NCBI GenBank assembly: GCA_003554535.1
Contig: PWGT01000180.1
Location: 1 to 64,000 of the forward strand
Direction of reading: 5' to 3'
Origin: Syntrophomonadaceae bacterium
Lineage (GTDB): Bacteria; Bacillota_D; Dethiobacteria; DTU022; PWGO01
Length of the DNA stretch: 64,000 bases
This document shows positions 8,668-17,674 of this stretch, in pieces. A program made the translations under genes and the position numbers. The notes under the pieces were generated by a model. That model worked only from the letters and a program-made list of their open reading frames with translations. It had not been told where the DNA came from and did no database searches. Positions within the stretch are counted from its first letter, which is position 1, and every line of letters begins with the position of its first letter.

Positions 8668-10857
8668 ATGACTGTAGAGCAGAAAGAGATGTTAGAAGAA
8701 CTAAAAAGTTCAATAGAACTCACCTATCCGGAATTGGAAACCCGGGATATGGTGCAGAAGGCTTATGATTTTGCCCTGCATGCTCATTCCGGGCAAAAAC
8801 GGGTTTCAGGGGAGCAGTATATTGTTCATCCGCTGGGAGTAGCTAAAATACTGGCTGATTTGGAGCTGGATCCTGTCACTGTAGTGGGGGGCATATTGCA
8901 TGATGTAGTAGAAGATACAGATATTACCATTGAAGATCTGGAAGAAGAGTTTGGCTCAGAAATAAGCCAGTTAGTAGACGGAGTTACCAAGTTAAGCCGG
9001 CTTGAGTTTAAGTCGAAAGAAGAACAAAGAGCAGAAACCCTGCGCAAGATGTTTTTGGCCATGGCCAAAGATATCAGGGTGGTGCTAATTAAGTTGGCTG
9101 ATAGAACTCATAATTTAAGGACCTTGCGTTATCTGCATACTAATAAGCAAAAAGAGATAGCCAGGGAAACCCTGGATATCTATGCTCCTCTGGCTCACCG
9201 CCTGGGTATTTACAAAATAAAAGGGGAAATGGAAGACCTCGCTTTTAGATATTTGCAAGAAAAAGAATATTATGATCTGGTAGAAAAACTAGCCAAAAAA
9301 CGGCAGGAACGTGAAGAGTTCATTAACGATTCAATAAACACTCTCCAGGAAAATTTGGAAAAGGTAAATATACCTGCTGAAATCCAGGGCAGGCCCAAGC
9401 ACCTATATAGTATTTACATGAAGATGAAGGAACAAAACAAGGAATTATCGGAAATATACGATCTAACAGCTATCAGGATTATCGTAGATACGGTAAAAGA
9501 TTGCTATGGAGCGCTGGGGGTTGTGCATACTTTATGGAAGCCAATTCCCGGGCGATTCAAGGATTTTATTGCCATGCCCAAGCCCAACATGTATCAATCT
9601 CTACATACTACTGTTGTAGGGGCCAAAAACGAACTTATTGAAATTCAGATAAGAACCTGGGAAATGCACAGGACTGCAGAATATGGAATTGCTGCACACT
9701 GGTCTTATAAAGAAAAAAGCAAAGATGAGCAAGAAGTAGCTGAAAAACTAACCTGGCTCAGGCATCTACTTGAATGGCAGCAGGATTCTAATGATTCGTT
9801 AGGGTTTTTAGATGATATCAGGCTTGACTTGTTTACTGATGAGGTGTTTGTGTTTACTCCCAAAGGGGATGTAATTGATCTACCTTCAGGGGCGATTCCC
9901 ATTGATTTTGCGTTTCGCATTCATACTGATGTTGGTAACAGTTGCGTAGGTTGCCGGGTGAACGGTCGGCTGGTGCCCCTGGATTATAAATTACAAACCG
10001 GCGATATAGTGGAGGTTATTACAAGCAAGCAAGGTTCCCCCAGCCGGGATTGGCTTAAAATGGTTAAGACATCTACGGCTAAAAGCAGAATTAGGTCCTG
10101 GTTTAAAAAAGAAAAACGTGAAGAAAATATTGAAAGAGGAAAAGAGTTGCTTGAAAAAGAACTTCGAAGGCAAAAATCTGACCCCAAGCAGTTGTTAAAA
10201 GAAGAGTTTTTGCAGGAAGTAGGTAAGAGATTTAATATACAGTCGGCAGACGAAATATATGCAACAGTTGGTTATGGAGGAATTACAACTCAGCAAGTTA
10301 TCGGGCGATTAAAAGAAGAATATCACCGTCGTTATGGTGAAGATAAAGAGCCAACAATACCAGAAATTAAAAAGCCCAGGAGAAAGGTATCACCTTCTAA
10401 TCAGGGAGTTAGAATTTATGGTCTTGATAATATCATGGTAAGGTTTGCTAAATGTTGCAATCCGGTTCCTGGAGATAAAATTTTAGGTGTCGTTACTATT
10501 GGAAGAGGAGTTTCTGTTCACCGCCAGGATTGCCAGAATGTAAAAAGTGAAAGAGTTGATTCGGATCGATTGGTGCAGGTTTCCTGGGTAGAAAATTTCG
10601 ATGCGTATTATTCAGTGGATATAGAGATTCATGGACAGGACAGGCCTAAGTTACTTGCTGATGTGATTTTCATGGTTAGTGAATCCAGAGTGAACATTAC
10701 TGCAGTAAAAGGTAAAACTGATAAAAGTGGAAATTCTACAATATATTTGACAGTCATGGTAAAAAACAACGATCATCTTCAGCATGTTATGAACAGAATC
10801 AAGCAAGTTAAAGATGTTTACGCTGTGGAAAGAAGTTCTTCTAAGGGACAAAGTTAA
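8668..10857 (+). CDS. rel: Bifunctional (p)ppGpp synthetase/hydrolase
   Basis: Makes and degrades the stringent-response alarmone (p)ppGpp. Domains in order: HD hydrolase with HD at about residues 78-79 (ILHDVVEDT); synthetase with the RFKD motif near 296-299, the RxKD form typical of bifunctional Rel enzymes; TGS around 390-450; a conserved-cysteine region ([11 protein letters not shown]); and a C-terminal ACT domain. I chose ATG 8668 (729 aa) rather than the in-frame TTG at 8650 because homologues begin close to it. The ribosome site is weak. Just after recJ and before dtd, as in many Bacillota. Confidence 0.93.
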   Translation: MTVEQKEMLEELKSSIELTYPELETRDMVQKAYDFALHAHSGQKRVSGEQYIVHPLGVAKILADLELDPVTVVGGILHDVVEDTDITIEDLEEEFGSEISQLVDGVTKLSRLEFKSKEEQRAETLRKMFLAMAKDIRVVLIKLADRTHNLRTLRYLHTNKQKEIARETLDIYAPLAHRLGIYKIKGEMEDLAFRYLQEKEYYDLVEKLAKKRQEREEFINDSINTLQENLEKVNIPAEIQGRPKHLYSIYMKMKEQNKELSEIYDLTAIRIIVDTVKDCYGALGVVHTLWKPIPGRFKDFIAMPKPNMYQSLHTTVVGAKNELIEIQIRTWEMHRTAEYGIAAHWSYKEKSKDEQEVAEKLTWLRHLLEWQQDSNDSLGFLDDIRLDLFTDEVFVFTPKGDVIDLPSGAIPIDFAFRIHTDVGNSCVGCRVNGRLVPLDYKLQTGDIVEVITSKQGSPSRDWLKMVKTSTAKSRIRSWFKKEKREENIERGKELLEKELRRQKSDPKQLLKEEFLQEVGKRFNIQSADEIYATVGYGGITTQQVIGRLKEEYHRRYGEDKEPTIPEIKKPRRKVSPSNQGVRIYGLDNIMVRFAKCCNPVPGDKILGVVTIGRGVSVHRQDCQNVKSERVDSDRLVQVSWVENFDAYYSVDIEIHGQDRPKLLADVIFMVSESRVNITAVKGKTDKSGNSTIYLTVMVKNNDHLQHVMNRIKQVKDVYAVERSSSKGQS

Positions 10858-10873
10858 ATGTGAGGTGATTTTT

Positions 10874-11326
10874 ATGCGTGCAGTAGTCCAAAGAGCTAAA
10901 GAAGCTAAAGTTACGGTAGAAGGAGAAATAGTAGGGAGTATTGGAAAAGGACTGGTAGTTTTTCTGGGGGTAACTGAAGATGATGAATATGAAGATTTGC
11001 GTTATTTGGCCAACAAAGTTTCGGCTTTGAGGGTATTTGAAGATGATGAGGGAAAAATGAACCTATCCGTTAAAGACATAGACGGAGAGGTGCTCTGTGT
11101 TTCCCAATTTACCCTTTATGGAGATGCTCGTAAAGGTAACAGGCCAAGTTTTATTAAAGCGGCAGAACCCCAAAAAGCAGATTCTCTCTATCAGGATTTT
11201 TGTGAGTATCTCCGGCAAGAAAAGGATATGACGGTAGAAACCGGGCAATTTCAAGCCATGATGCAAGTGGATGTAAGTAATGATGGACCTGTAACTTTGC
11301 TCCTGGATAGCCGCAAATTATTTTAA
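10874..11326 (+). CDS. dtd: D-aminoacyl-tRNA deacylase
   Basis: Removes D-amino acids, and often glycine, mischarged on tRNA, protecting translation. The 150-aa protein begins [18 protein letters not shown], contains the active-site stretch [17 protein letters not shown] and ends with the cross-subunit motif [14 protein letters not shown] 10874 follows a GAGGTG ribosome site and fits homologues; the reading frame is open further upstream into rel but that part is not conserved. 16 bases after rel, so the two are probably co-transcribed. Confidence 0.93.
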   Translation: MRAVVQRAKEAKVTVEGEIVGSIGKGLVVFLGVTEDDEYEDLRYLANKVSALRVFEDDEGKMNLSVKDIDGEVLCVSQFTLYGDARKGNRPSFIKAAEPQKADSLYQDFCEYLRQEKDMTVETGQFQAMMQVDVSNDGPVTLLLDSRKLF

Positions 11327-11439
11327 GTTTATTTAGGCTTAGAAAGGGTCAACTTTTTCAAAATGAAATAAACCCGGAAAGGGTTAAGATAATTGACCTA
11401 AAACCGGTTATAATATTGCCAGACAAGGGAGGAACAAGT

Positions 11440-13212
11440 ATGTACAGCGAGCGTACTCATGGATGTGGTGAATTAAGGGCTTCTGATGAAGACAAAAAAG
11501 TGGTTTTGGCTGGTTGGGTCCAGCGCACACGTGATCATGGAAAATTGATTTTTGTGGACTTGAGGGATCGAACCGGAGTTATTCAGATAGTTTTTGACTA
11601 TGATAGAGACAGCCATCTTTTTGATATTGCAGAAAAGATGCGCAATGAGTATGTAATTTCAGTAAACGGCACAGTTTGTAAACGTTCTTCGGAAACAATA
11701 AACCCCAAACTGCCTACGGGAGAGATTGAAGTTAGAGTTGAAGAATTGGAAGTTCTAAACGAGGCTAAAACTCCTCCTTTTTACATAGAAGACGGAATTA
11801 ATGTTGATGAAAACTTGAGGTTGCGTTACCGCTATTTGGACTTGAGAAGGCCGGAAATGATGGAAAAAATTCAGTTAAGACATAGAGCAGTCCAGGAAGT
11901 TAGAAATAACTTGGATAAACAAGGGTTTGTAGAAATTGAAACCCCTGTGTTGACTAGAAGCACTCCCGAAGGAGCTCGCGACTTTTTGGTGCCATCCCGA
12001 TTGAATAAAGGATCTTTTTATGCCCTTCCCCAATCTCCTCAACTTTTTAAGCAACTTTTAATGGTATCCGGTGTGGAAAGATATTTTCAAATAGCCCGCT
12101 GTTTTAGAGATGAAGATTTGAGAGCGGATCGTCAACCGGAATTTACCCAGATAGATATGGAAATATCTTTTGCAGATCAGGAGAAAATCTTCCAGATAGT
12201 TGAATCCATGGTCCAGCAGCTTTGGGAAAATATAAAAGAAGAAAAGGTTCCACCTTTCACCAGGCTTACTTATCACGAGGCCATGAACAGGTTCGGAAGC
12301 GATAAGCCCGACCTTCGTTTTGGAATGGAGATTGTGGATATATCGGGTCTGGCTGGTAAAAGTGATTTCAAGGTATTTAACCAGGCGGTGGAGAAGGGTG
12401 GAGTTGTAAAAGGTCTTCGGATTCCCGGGGGAGCTGACTTTTCTCGCAAGCAAATTGATGATTTAACAGTGAAAGCCCAGGAATTGGGTGCAGCTGGGCT
12501 GGCATGGATGTTGAATACTTCGGAAGGATGGAAGTCCCCCATTGTTAAGTTTTTTTCCCCGGAGCTACTGGAGGAAATTGCGAGCGAAATGGAAGCTGAA
12601 AAGGGTGATCTCCTCCTTTTTGTGGCTGATGAGTGGGGAACAGCTTGTGAAGTGCTTGGCCAGTTAAGGCTATTGTTAGGGAAAAATGTAGAAGATCTTT
12701 CTAAAGTAGAAAGCAAGTTTGTATGGATAGTGGATTTTCCTCTTTTGGAATATAGCAAAGAAGATGAGCGTTATTATACTATGCATCACCCGTTTACCTC
12801 ACCAGTCGAGGAAGATCTGGAAGTAATAGAAAGTGAGCCCTTAAAGGTCCGAGCCCAGGCTTATGACCTGGTTCTGGACGGGGTTGAAATTGGCGGGGGT
12901 AGTATCAGAATATCAAGAAGGGATCTTCAGGAAAGGATGTTTAATATTTTGGGCATTTCCCGGGAAGAAGCTCAAGAGAAGTTTGGGTTTCTGCTGGAAG
13001 CTTTTGAATATGGGGCTCCTCCTCACGGTGGGATTGCTTTTGGCTTAGATCGTCTGATAATGCTTTTGGCAGGAGACCAGAGTATTAGGGAGGTAATTCC
13101 TTTCCCTAAAACAGCAAGCGCTACCTGCCTAATGACAGGAGCTCCGTCTCCAGTTGTTGCAGAACAATTGCGGGAATTAGGGATAGGCATTATTGAAGAT
13201 AAAAAAGATTAA
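11440..13212 (+). CDS. aspS: Aspartate-tRNA ligase
   Basis: Class II aminoacyl-tRNA synthetase charging tRNA-Asp. At 590 aa it has the bacterial form: N-terminal OB-fold anticodon-binding domain, catalytic motif 2 (RCFRDEDLRADRQPEFTQID near residue 220), the bacterial GAD insertion, and motif 3 (GIAFGLDRLIMLLAG near 531). ATG 11440 is preceded by AAGGGAGG (11425-11432). The 113-base leader holds a TATAAT at 11409-11414 and a small hairpin (11371-11385) but no T-box. hisS, often its upstream neighbour, is absent here. Confidence 0.96.
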   Translation: MYSERTHGCGELRASDEDKKVVLAGWVQRTRDHGKLIFVDLRDRTGVIQIVFDYDRDSHLFDIAEKMRNEYVISVNGTVCKRSSETINPKLPTGEIEVRVEELEVLNEAKTPPFYIEDGINVDENLRLRYRYLDLRRPEMMEKIQLRHRAVQEVRNNLDKQGFVEIETPVLTRSTPEGARDFLVPSRLNKGSFYALPQSPQLFKQLLMVSGVERYFQIARCFRDEDLRADRQPEFTQIDMEISFADQEKIFQIVESMVQQLWENIKEEKVPPFTRLTYHEAMNRFGSDKPDLRFGMEIVDISGLAGKSDFKVFNQAVEKGGVVKGLRIPGGADFSRKQIDDLTVKAQELGAAGLAWMLNTSEGWKSPIVKFFSPELLEEIASEMEAEKGDLLLFVADEWGTACEVLGQLRLLLGKNVEDLSKVESKFVWIVDFPLLEYSKEDERYYTMHHPFTSPVEEDLEVIESEPLKVRAQAYDLVLDGVEIGGGSIRISRRDLQERMFNILGISREEAQEKFGFLLEAFEYGAPPHGGIAFGLDRLIMLLAGDQSIREVIPFPKTASATCLMTGAPSPVVAEQLRELGIGIIEDKKD

Positions 13213-13230
13213 TTAATTTGGCTTAGCATC

Positions 13231-13259
13231 TTGCTTTGCTTGGTCCAATATGCTATTAT
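13231..13259 (+). promoter_or_regulatory. Sigma-A-type promoter of the 6S RNA gene
   Basis: TTGCTT at 13231-13236, a 17-base spacer, and an extended -10 element TGC-TATTAT with the hexamer at 13254-13259. Transcription should start near 13266, just before the folded RNA. It is close to the vegetative consensus. Confidence 0.75.
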
Positions 13260-13265
13260 GTCTTT

Positions 13266-13465
13266 GAAAAGATAAAAAAACCCTGCTTTGCACGTGTAGA
13301 CCGTGTCAGTTTTGAGCTAACATTAATATCACTGGGAACCTGACTTTACGGTTGGAGTATAAGCCTCCTTAGAGAGGACATACGAAGATCGTAAGAGGGT
13401 ACCCACCTGAGGAAAGACCAGTTCAAAACAAACGGTTCACGGCACGGCGGGGATACTCCTTCCAA
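13266..13465 (+). ncRNA. ssrS: 6S RNA
   Basis: Structured RNA of about 200 bases that binds the housekeeping RNA polymerase holoenzyme and mimics an open promoter. The two ends pair as long-range helices: CCGTGT (13301-13306) with GCACGG (13442-13447), and GTTTTGA (13309-13315) with TCAAAAC (13423-13429), enclosing a large internal region as expected for the 6S bubble. It has a strong promoter, no open reading frame, and lies directly downstream of aspS, where Bacillus subtilis keeps its 6S-1 gene. The exact ends are estimates. Confidence 0.8.
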
Positions 13466-13486
13466 AATAATATTTTTTAGGTTTCA

Positions 13487-13530
13487 TTAAAAAACCGGTT
13501 AATAAAGATTAACCGGTTTTTTAATTTTTT
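13487..13530 (+). terminator. Intrinsic terminator after 6S RNA
   Basis: A perfect 17-bp inverted repeat (arms 13487-13503 and 13508-13524, core AACCGGTT, loop AAAG) followed by a T-rich run to 13530. It should end both aspS and 6S transcription before mraZ. The A-rich left flank may allow it to work in both directions. Confidence 0.85.
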
Positions 13531-13615
13531 GAATAAAGCTAGAAGGATTTTGGTAATTTAGGGAGAATGAAATAAGTAAAGTGGGTAAGAGTGGATCAAA
13601 GTGGAGAAAATGTGG
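13529..13615 (+). promoter_or_regulatory. mraZ promoter and MraZ operator repeats
   Basis: Four GTGG direct repeats begin at 13581, 13591, 13601 and 13612, spaced 10, 10 and 11 bases, so all lie on the same DNA face. MraZ is known to bind phased GTGG/TGGG-type repeats ahead of its own gene, so this is the likely autoregulatory operator. A possible promoter lies just upstream: TTGAAT at 13529-13534 and an extended -10 TGG-TAATTT with hexamer 13554-13559, spacer 19. The repeats would then lie in the early transcribed region. Confidence 0.75.
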
Positions 13616-13636
13616 TAAAAAAGGGGTAGCCTTAAA

Positions 13637-14068
13637 ATGTTCATGGGGGAGTTCTGGCATACAATAGATGAAAAAGGGCGCCTGACTATTCCTGTAAAAC
13701 TAAGGGAAGGGTTGGGGGACAGATTTATTATTACTCGCGGTTTGGATACATGTTTGTATGCTTATCCCCTTGAAGAATGGGCTGAAATGGAAAAAAAATT
13801 AAAAAACTTGCCCATGACCCGTTCTGATGTCAGGGCATTTAAAAGATTGTTTTTTTCAGGAGCTATTGAGGTGGAACGAGATAAGCAAAATAGGGTGCTA
13901 ATTGCCCCTAATTTGCGGGAATATGCAAAGTTGGAAAATGAAGCAGTAATTATTGGAGTTTCTGACCACGTGGAAATATGGTCAGATAAAATCTGGAAAG
14001 ATTATAGCAATGAAGCGAATACTTCTTTTGAGCAAATTGCAGAGCAATTAGTGGATTTTGATCTTTGA
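13637..14068 (+). CDS. mraZ: Transcriptional regulator MraZ
   Basis: AbrB-like DNA-binding regulator at the head of the dcw cluster. The 143-aa sequence starts MFMGEFWHTIDEKGRLTIP, nearly identical in pattern to other MraZ proteins, and carries two SpoVT/AbrB-type half domains, the second containing FFSGAIEVERDKQNRVLI. ATG 13637, with another ATG at 13643. MraZ forms ring-shaped oligomers that recognise repeated GTGG sites, and four such repeats sit directly upstream, so it probably represses its own cluster. Confidence 0.95.
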   Translation: MFMGEFWHTIDEKGRLTIPVKLREGLGDRFIITRGLDTCLYAYPLEEWAEMEKKLKNLPMTRSDVRAFKRLFFSGAIEVERDKQNRVLIAPNLREYAKLENEAVIIGVSDHVEIWSDKIWKDYSNEANTSFEQIAEQLVDFDL

Positions 14069-14105
14069 TGTTCAAGTAAATAGGGAAAATAAAAATTGCT
14101 TTTAA

Positions 14106-15065
14106 TTGGGGGAGGTTGTTTATAAAATTCATAATCCGGTTTTGCTTCATGAAGTAATTCATTATCTTGCGCCACATCCCCAGGGAGTTTATTTAGATGC
14201 AACAGTAGGGGATGGTGGACATGCTGCTGCTATATGCAAACATTTAGGCGATGAAGGCTTTTTGCTGGGTATAGATAGGGACAAAGAAGCTTTGCAAAGG
14301 GCAGGGCATAACTTAAAAGAATATGCAGGAAAGTTTAAATTGGTAAAAGCGGATTTTAGTCAAATGAAAGAAATAGTTAGTATTCAGGGCTTGAAGCATG
14401 TAGACGGTATATTGATGGATCTGGGGGTATCAAGCTTGCAGATTGATAGGCCTGAACGAGGGTTTTCATACCAGCAAGAAGGCCCCCTTGATATGAGAAT
14501 GGATTATGATTTGCCGGAAACTGCTGAAGAGATAGTAAATAACAGGAGCAAAGAAGAATTAGCTGCTATTTTTAAGAAATACGGAGAAGAAAGATGGGCA
14601 AAAAAGATTGCTTCTTATATCGAAAATTATAGAAAAGAGCAAAGGATACAAAATTCTGAAGAAATGGTGCAGATAATAAAATCAGCTATACCTGCAAAAT
14701 ACAGGCAAAAAGGAGGCCATCCGGCCAAACGATGTTTTCAAGCTTTGCGCATTGAAGTAAATAGAGAGTTGGAGGAACTGAAAGAAGCTTTAAACCAGAG
14801 TGTGGAGATATTAAAGACGAGGGGGAAAATATGTGTTATTTCTTATCATTCTTTAGAGGACAGGATGGTAAAACAATACTTCCAATCAGAGAGCAGTCAG
14901 TGCAATTGCCCCCCAGGATTACCTGTTTGTGTTTGTGAAAAAAAGGGAAGGTTAAAAGTTCTTACCAAAAAACCGGTAAAGCCTTCAGAAGAGGAGATTA
15001 AGAGCAATCCGCGTGCAAAGAGTGCACGTTTGCGAGTAGCGCAAAAAGAAAAGGGAGGTGAATAA
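14106..15065 (+). CDS. rsmH: 16S rRNA (cytosine-1402-N4)-methyltransferase RsmH
   Basis: SAM-dependent methyltransferase that modifies C1402 of 16S rRNA in the decoding centre. Family motifs are present: TVGDGGHAAAI, GILMDLGVSSLQID, the PLDMRMD motif, KRCFQALRIEVN and CVISYHSLEDRMVKQYF. The start is odd. The only AUG/GUG/UUG in frame after the upstream stop (14103-14105) is TTG 14106, but the strong GGGGGAGG ribosome site (14108-14115) lies inside the reading frame just after it. An ATT at 14127, 11 bases past that site, would begin the protein exactly at the conserved HNPVLLHEV. The coordinate given is the longest option. Confidence 0.9.
   Translation: MGEVVYKIHNPVLLHEVIHYLAPHPQGVYLDATVGDGGHAAAICKHLGDEGFLLGIDRDKEALQRAGHNLKEYAGKFKLVKADFSQMKEIVSIQGLKHVDGILMDLGVSSLQIDRPERGFSYQQEGPLDMRMDYDLPETAEEIVNNRSKEELAAIFKKYGEERWAKKIASYIENYRKEQRIQNSEEMVQIIKSAIPAKYRQKGGHPAKRCFQALRIEVNRELEELKEALNQSVEILKTRGKICVISYHSLEDRMVKQYFQSESSQCNCPPGLPVCVCEKKGRLKVLTKKPVKPSEEEIKSNPRAKSARLRVAQKEKGGE
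14108..14115 (+). promoter_or_regulatory. Shine-Dalgarno site pointing to ATT start of rsmH
   Basis: GGGGGAGG immediately follows the only in-frame canonical start (TTG 14106), so it cannot serve that codon. It is 11 bases upstream of ATT 14127, in frame with the conserved N-terminus of RsmH. This suggests AUU initiation. Confidence 0.55.
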
Positions 15066-15069
15066 ACTG

Positions 15070-15450
15070 ATGCAAGCCCAGAGATTAACATCGGCTCGTC
15101 CCCGGGAACAAATATCCTATCAAAATAATACCCGCTTACATACACAAGAAAAACCTTTTACTGCACAAAGAAAAGTTGCAGTTTATGCTATTATAATTTT
15201 ATGTGTTATTCTCTCAGTATTAGTCATAACATTTTATAGTAAAGTGGTTACCACCCAGTACCAAATTTCTGAAACTGAAGCTAAAATCGAAGCCTCAATG
15301 CAAGAACAACAGGATTTGGAGTTAAAAGTTGCCAGGTTAAACTGCCTGGAACGTATTGAAGGAATTGCCCGAACCCAGCTTGGTATGATTGAAGAAAGGG
15401 AATTGGAAATACAGACAGTATCACATGAGGAAATAGCAGGGAGTCAATAA
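15070..15450 (+). CDS. ftsL: Cell division protein FtsL
   Basis: Small bitopic membrane protein of the divisome, which with DivIC and DivIB/FtsQ scaffolds the septal synthase. The 126-aa sequence has a basic cytoplasmic N-terminus, one membrane helix at about residues 37-57 (AVYAIIILCVILSVLVITF), then a predicted coiled coil (QISETEAKIEASMQEQQDLE) ending in the IARTQLGMI pattern typical of FtsL/DivIC. I chose ATG 15070 because GTG 15058 overlaps the GGGAGG ribosome site. Position between rsmH and the PBP gene confirms the assignment; sequence identity in this family is always low. Confidence 0.85.
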   Translation: MQAQRLTSARPREQISYQNNTRLHTQEKPFTAQRKVAVYAIIILCVILSVLVITFYSKVVTTQYQISETEAKIEASMQEQQDLELKVARLNCLERIEGIARTQLGMIEERELEIQTVSHEEIAGSQ

Positions 15451-15469
15451 GGAATTGAGGAGGGGGAAT

Positions 15470-17569
15470 TTGTTAACTCCTGCAGGTGCCCAGGTAAAGA
15501 CCAGAAGAAGATTGCTGCTTTTGTTTATAGTTTTTGTGGGGTTGGTGGTGGCCCTGGTGGCCAGGTTGTTTTGGATTCAGGTGGTTCAGGCTGATGAACT
15601 TCACCAAAAAGCTTGGGATCAATGGAATCGAAGTATACCGGCCCAATCTCCTCGCGGGGGGATTTATGATCGTAATGAAAGGCTACTGGCTGGAAGCAGT
15701 ACGGTAGAAACAGTAGTAGCATTACCCTCACAAATTGAGGATCCGGATTTAACAGCCAGACAGCTTGAGCCTGTCTTAGAGGTTGAAGCTTCTCGCTTGA
15801 AAGAACTTATGACCAGAGAGCGGGCAGCTGTTTATTTAAAACGTAAAGTAGATAACGAAGTAGCTCAAGAAGTCCGAGATCTTGAATTGCCCGGAATAGA
15901 GTTTACTACCGAAGGTGATCGGTTTTATCCGCATGGGAATTTAGCATCTCAACTAATAGGCTTTGTGGGTATGGATCAAGGGTGGACTGGTCTTGAGTTG
16001 ATGTATGAAGAAGAACTGCAAGGAAAAGAAGGAAGGCTTTTTTTTCCTTCTGATGCCCGTAATCGCCCTATTCCTCATGAAGTAAGCAGGTTCGTTCCCC
16101 CTGAAGATGGCAAAGAATTAATATTAACTATTGATGAAACAATTCAGTATATTGTAGAGAGAGAGCTTTCGCGGGCCCTGGAAGAGTTTGCTGCCAAGCA
16201 AGCTCAGGCTGTAGCGGTAGATCCCAAAACCGGTGAAGTTTTAGCAGTGGCCAGCAAGCCTGATTTTGACCCAGAAAATTATGCTGAATATGATTCTAGC
16301 CGCTGGAGTTTGCCTCCTGTGACCAGTACTTTCGAGCCTGGCTCTACAATGAAATTAGCTTCGTTGATGGCTGCTATAGAAGAGGGAATTTATAATGCAG
16401 AAGAGGATTTATATTGCCCTGGTCACAAAGAAGTAGCCGGCACAGAAATTGGATGCTGGACTTCTCGTCGGGGAGGTCACGGTAGTATTGACTTTAGGGA
16501 GGCTGTCCATGGTTCTTGTAATGTTGGCTTTATGCAATTGGGTGAAGAGTTGGGTAAAGAGAAGTTGTTCTCATACCTGGAGAGATTCGGATTTGGTTCC
16601 AGAATGGGAATTGATTACCCCGGAGAAGGGGAGGGACTGGTTTTTCATCCTGATGCAGTAGGTCCCCTTGAGCTGGCTACAACATCTTTTGGGCAAGGTA
16701 TTTCTGTTACTCCTTTACAACAGGCCATGGTTTTCTCGGCTGTGGCCAATGGTGGTTATTTGATGGAACCTTATGTTGTAGATAAGGTTAGAGATGGGGA
16801 TGGAGAAATAGTAAGAGATAATGAACCCAAAGCGATCAGGCAAATTGTTTCTAACGACACAGCTCTTGAGGTGGCAGATCTCATGGAGGGAGTTGTGGAA
16901 GAAGGTAGTGGAAGAAATGCTTATATTGAAGGATATAGAGTGGCTGGAAAAACAGGTACTGCTCAAAAAGTGGGCCCTGATGGGCGTTATAAGGAAGGGG
17001 AGTTTATTCTTTCTTTTGTGGGGTTTGCTCCGGTGGAGCAGCCGCAGGTTCTTTTGTACGTTGCTGTTGATGGAGCGACCAGAGGGTCCCAGTGGGGATC
17101 TCAGGTCGGAGCACCTGTTTTTCACAGAATTATGAGGGATGTCTTAAATTATTTAGGCTTAGAGCCGAGAGAAGATACCCTGCTACCAGAAGGAGGAGTC
17201 TTAGAAGTTCCGGATCTAGTAGGTTTGAATCTTAATGAAGCAGGCTTGTTATTGGAGGATAAAGGTCTAAAGGTTAACCCTATCGGAGATGGAGAAAAAA
17301 TAGTTAATCAGACTCCCAAAGGTGGAGCCCAAGTTCCACTGCAATCGGGAATAATAGTATACCTTGGGGGGAAGGAATTGCCTTCGGGGGAAGTAGTTGT
17401 TCCTGATTTAACTGGTGCCAGCCAAGAAGAAGCAAAGGAAGTGCTTAATTGGCTTGGGTTGGAGTTAGAATCTGAGGGTAATGGTGTAGCTGTTGAGCAG
17501 TATCCGGAATCAGGAACTAAGGTCAGGCCAGAGGATGAAATAGAGGTGATATTTAGGTTGCAGAATTAA
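15470..17569 (+). CDS. Class B penicillin-binding protein with two PASTA domains (FtsI/PBP2B/SpoVD type)
   Basis: Septal peptidoglycan transpeptidase, anchored by one N-terminal membrane helix (about residues 13-35). The dimerisation domain comes first, then the transpeptidase with active-site serine in STMK (292-295), SCN (349-351) and KTGT from Lys 494. Two PASTA domains follow from about 578 and 642. TTG 15470 follows AGGAGGGGG; an earlier in-frame TTG (15455) precedes that ribosome site and is less likely. In the dcw cluster it is the division PBP. Two PASTA domains resemble PBP2B, while SpoVD usually has one, so I leave the symbol open. Confidence 0.92.
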   Translation: MLTPAGAQVKTRRRLLLLFIVFVGLVVALVARLFWIQVVQADELHQKAWDQWNRSIPAQSPRGGIYDRNERLLAGSSTVETVVALPSQIEDPDLTARQLEPVLEVEASRLKELMTRERAAVYLKRKVDNEVAQEVRDLELPGIEFTTEGDRFYPHGNLASQLIGFVGMDQGWTGLELMYEEELQGKEGRLFFPSDARNRPIPHEVSRFVPPEDGKELILTIDETIQYIVERELSRALEEFAAKQAQAVAVDPKTGEVLAVASKPDFDPENYAEYDSSRWSLPPVTSTFEPGSTMKLASLMAAIEEGIYNAEEDLYCPGHKEVAGTEIGCWTSRRGGHGSIDFREAVHGSCNVGFMQLGEELGKEKLFSYLERFGFGSRMGIDYPGEGEGLVFHPDAVGPLELATTSFGQGISVTPLQQAMVFSAVANGGYLMEPYVVDKVRDGDGEIVRDNEPKAIRQIVSNDTALEVADLMEGVVEEGSGRNAYIEGYRVAGKTGTAQKVGPDGRYKEGEFILSFVGFAPVEQPQVLLYVAVDGATRGSQWGSQVGAPVFHRIMRDVLNYLGLEPREDTLLPEGGVLEVPDLVGLNLNEAGLLLEDKGLKVNPIGDGEKIVNQTPKGGAQVPLQSGIIVYLGGKELPSGEVVVPDLTGASQEEAKEVLNWLGLELESEGNGVAVEQYPESGTKVRPEDEIEVIFRLQN

Positions 17570-17588
17570 GAATGTCTTATATGCTTGG

Positions 17589-17632
17589 TTTACTTGTTTA
17601 GGGTTTAGTATATAATAGACAATAGTTATAAT
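17589..17632 (+). promoter_or_regulatory. Possible promoter(s) ahead of murE
   Basis: Two TATAAT hexamers lie in the 105-base gap: 17611-17616, with TTTACT 16 bases upstream (17589-17594), and 17627-17632, with a poorer TTTAGT 17 bases upstream (17604-17609). They suggest an internal promoter of the dcw cluster for the mur genes. Confidence 0.5.
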
Positions 17633-17674
17633 GATTTTGGCTGTAGTGCTAAAAATTCGAAAGGAAGAAAAGAT

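Noticed and set aside
11371..11385. AACCC-GGAAA-GGGTT hairpin upstream of aspS as a terminator
   Set aside because: The stem is only five base pairs and no T tract follows.
11393..11414. TTGACC and TATAAT as an aspS promoter pair
   Set aside because: The two hexamers are only 10 bases apart, so they cannot act together; the TATAAT may still be used with a poor -35.
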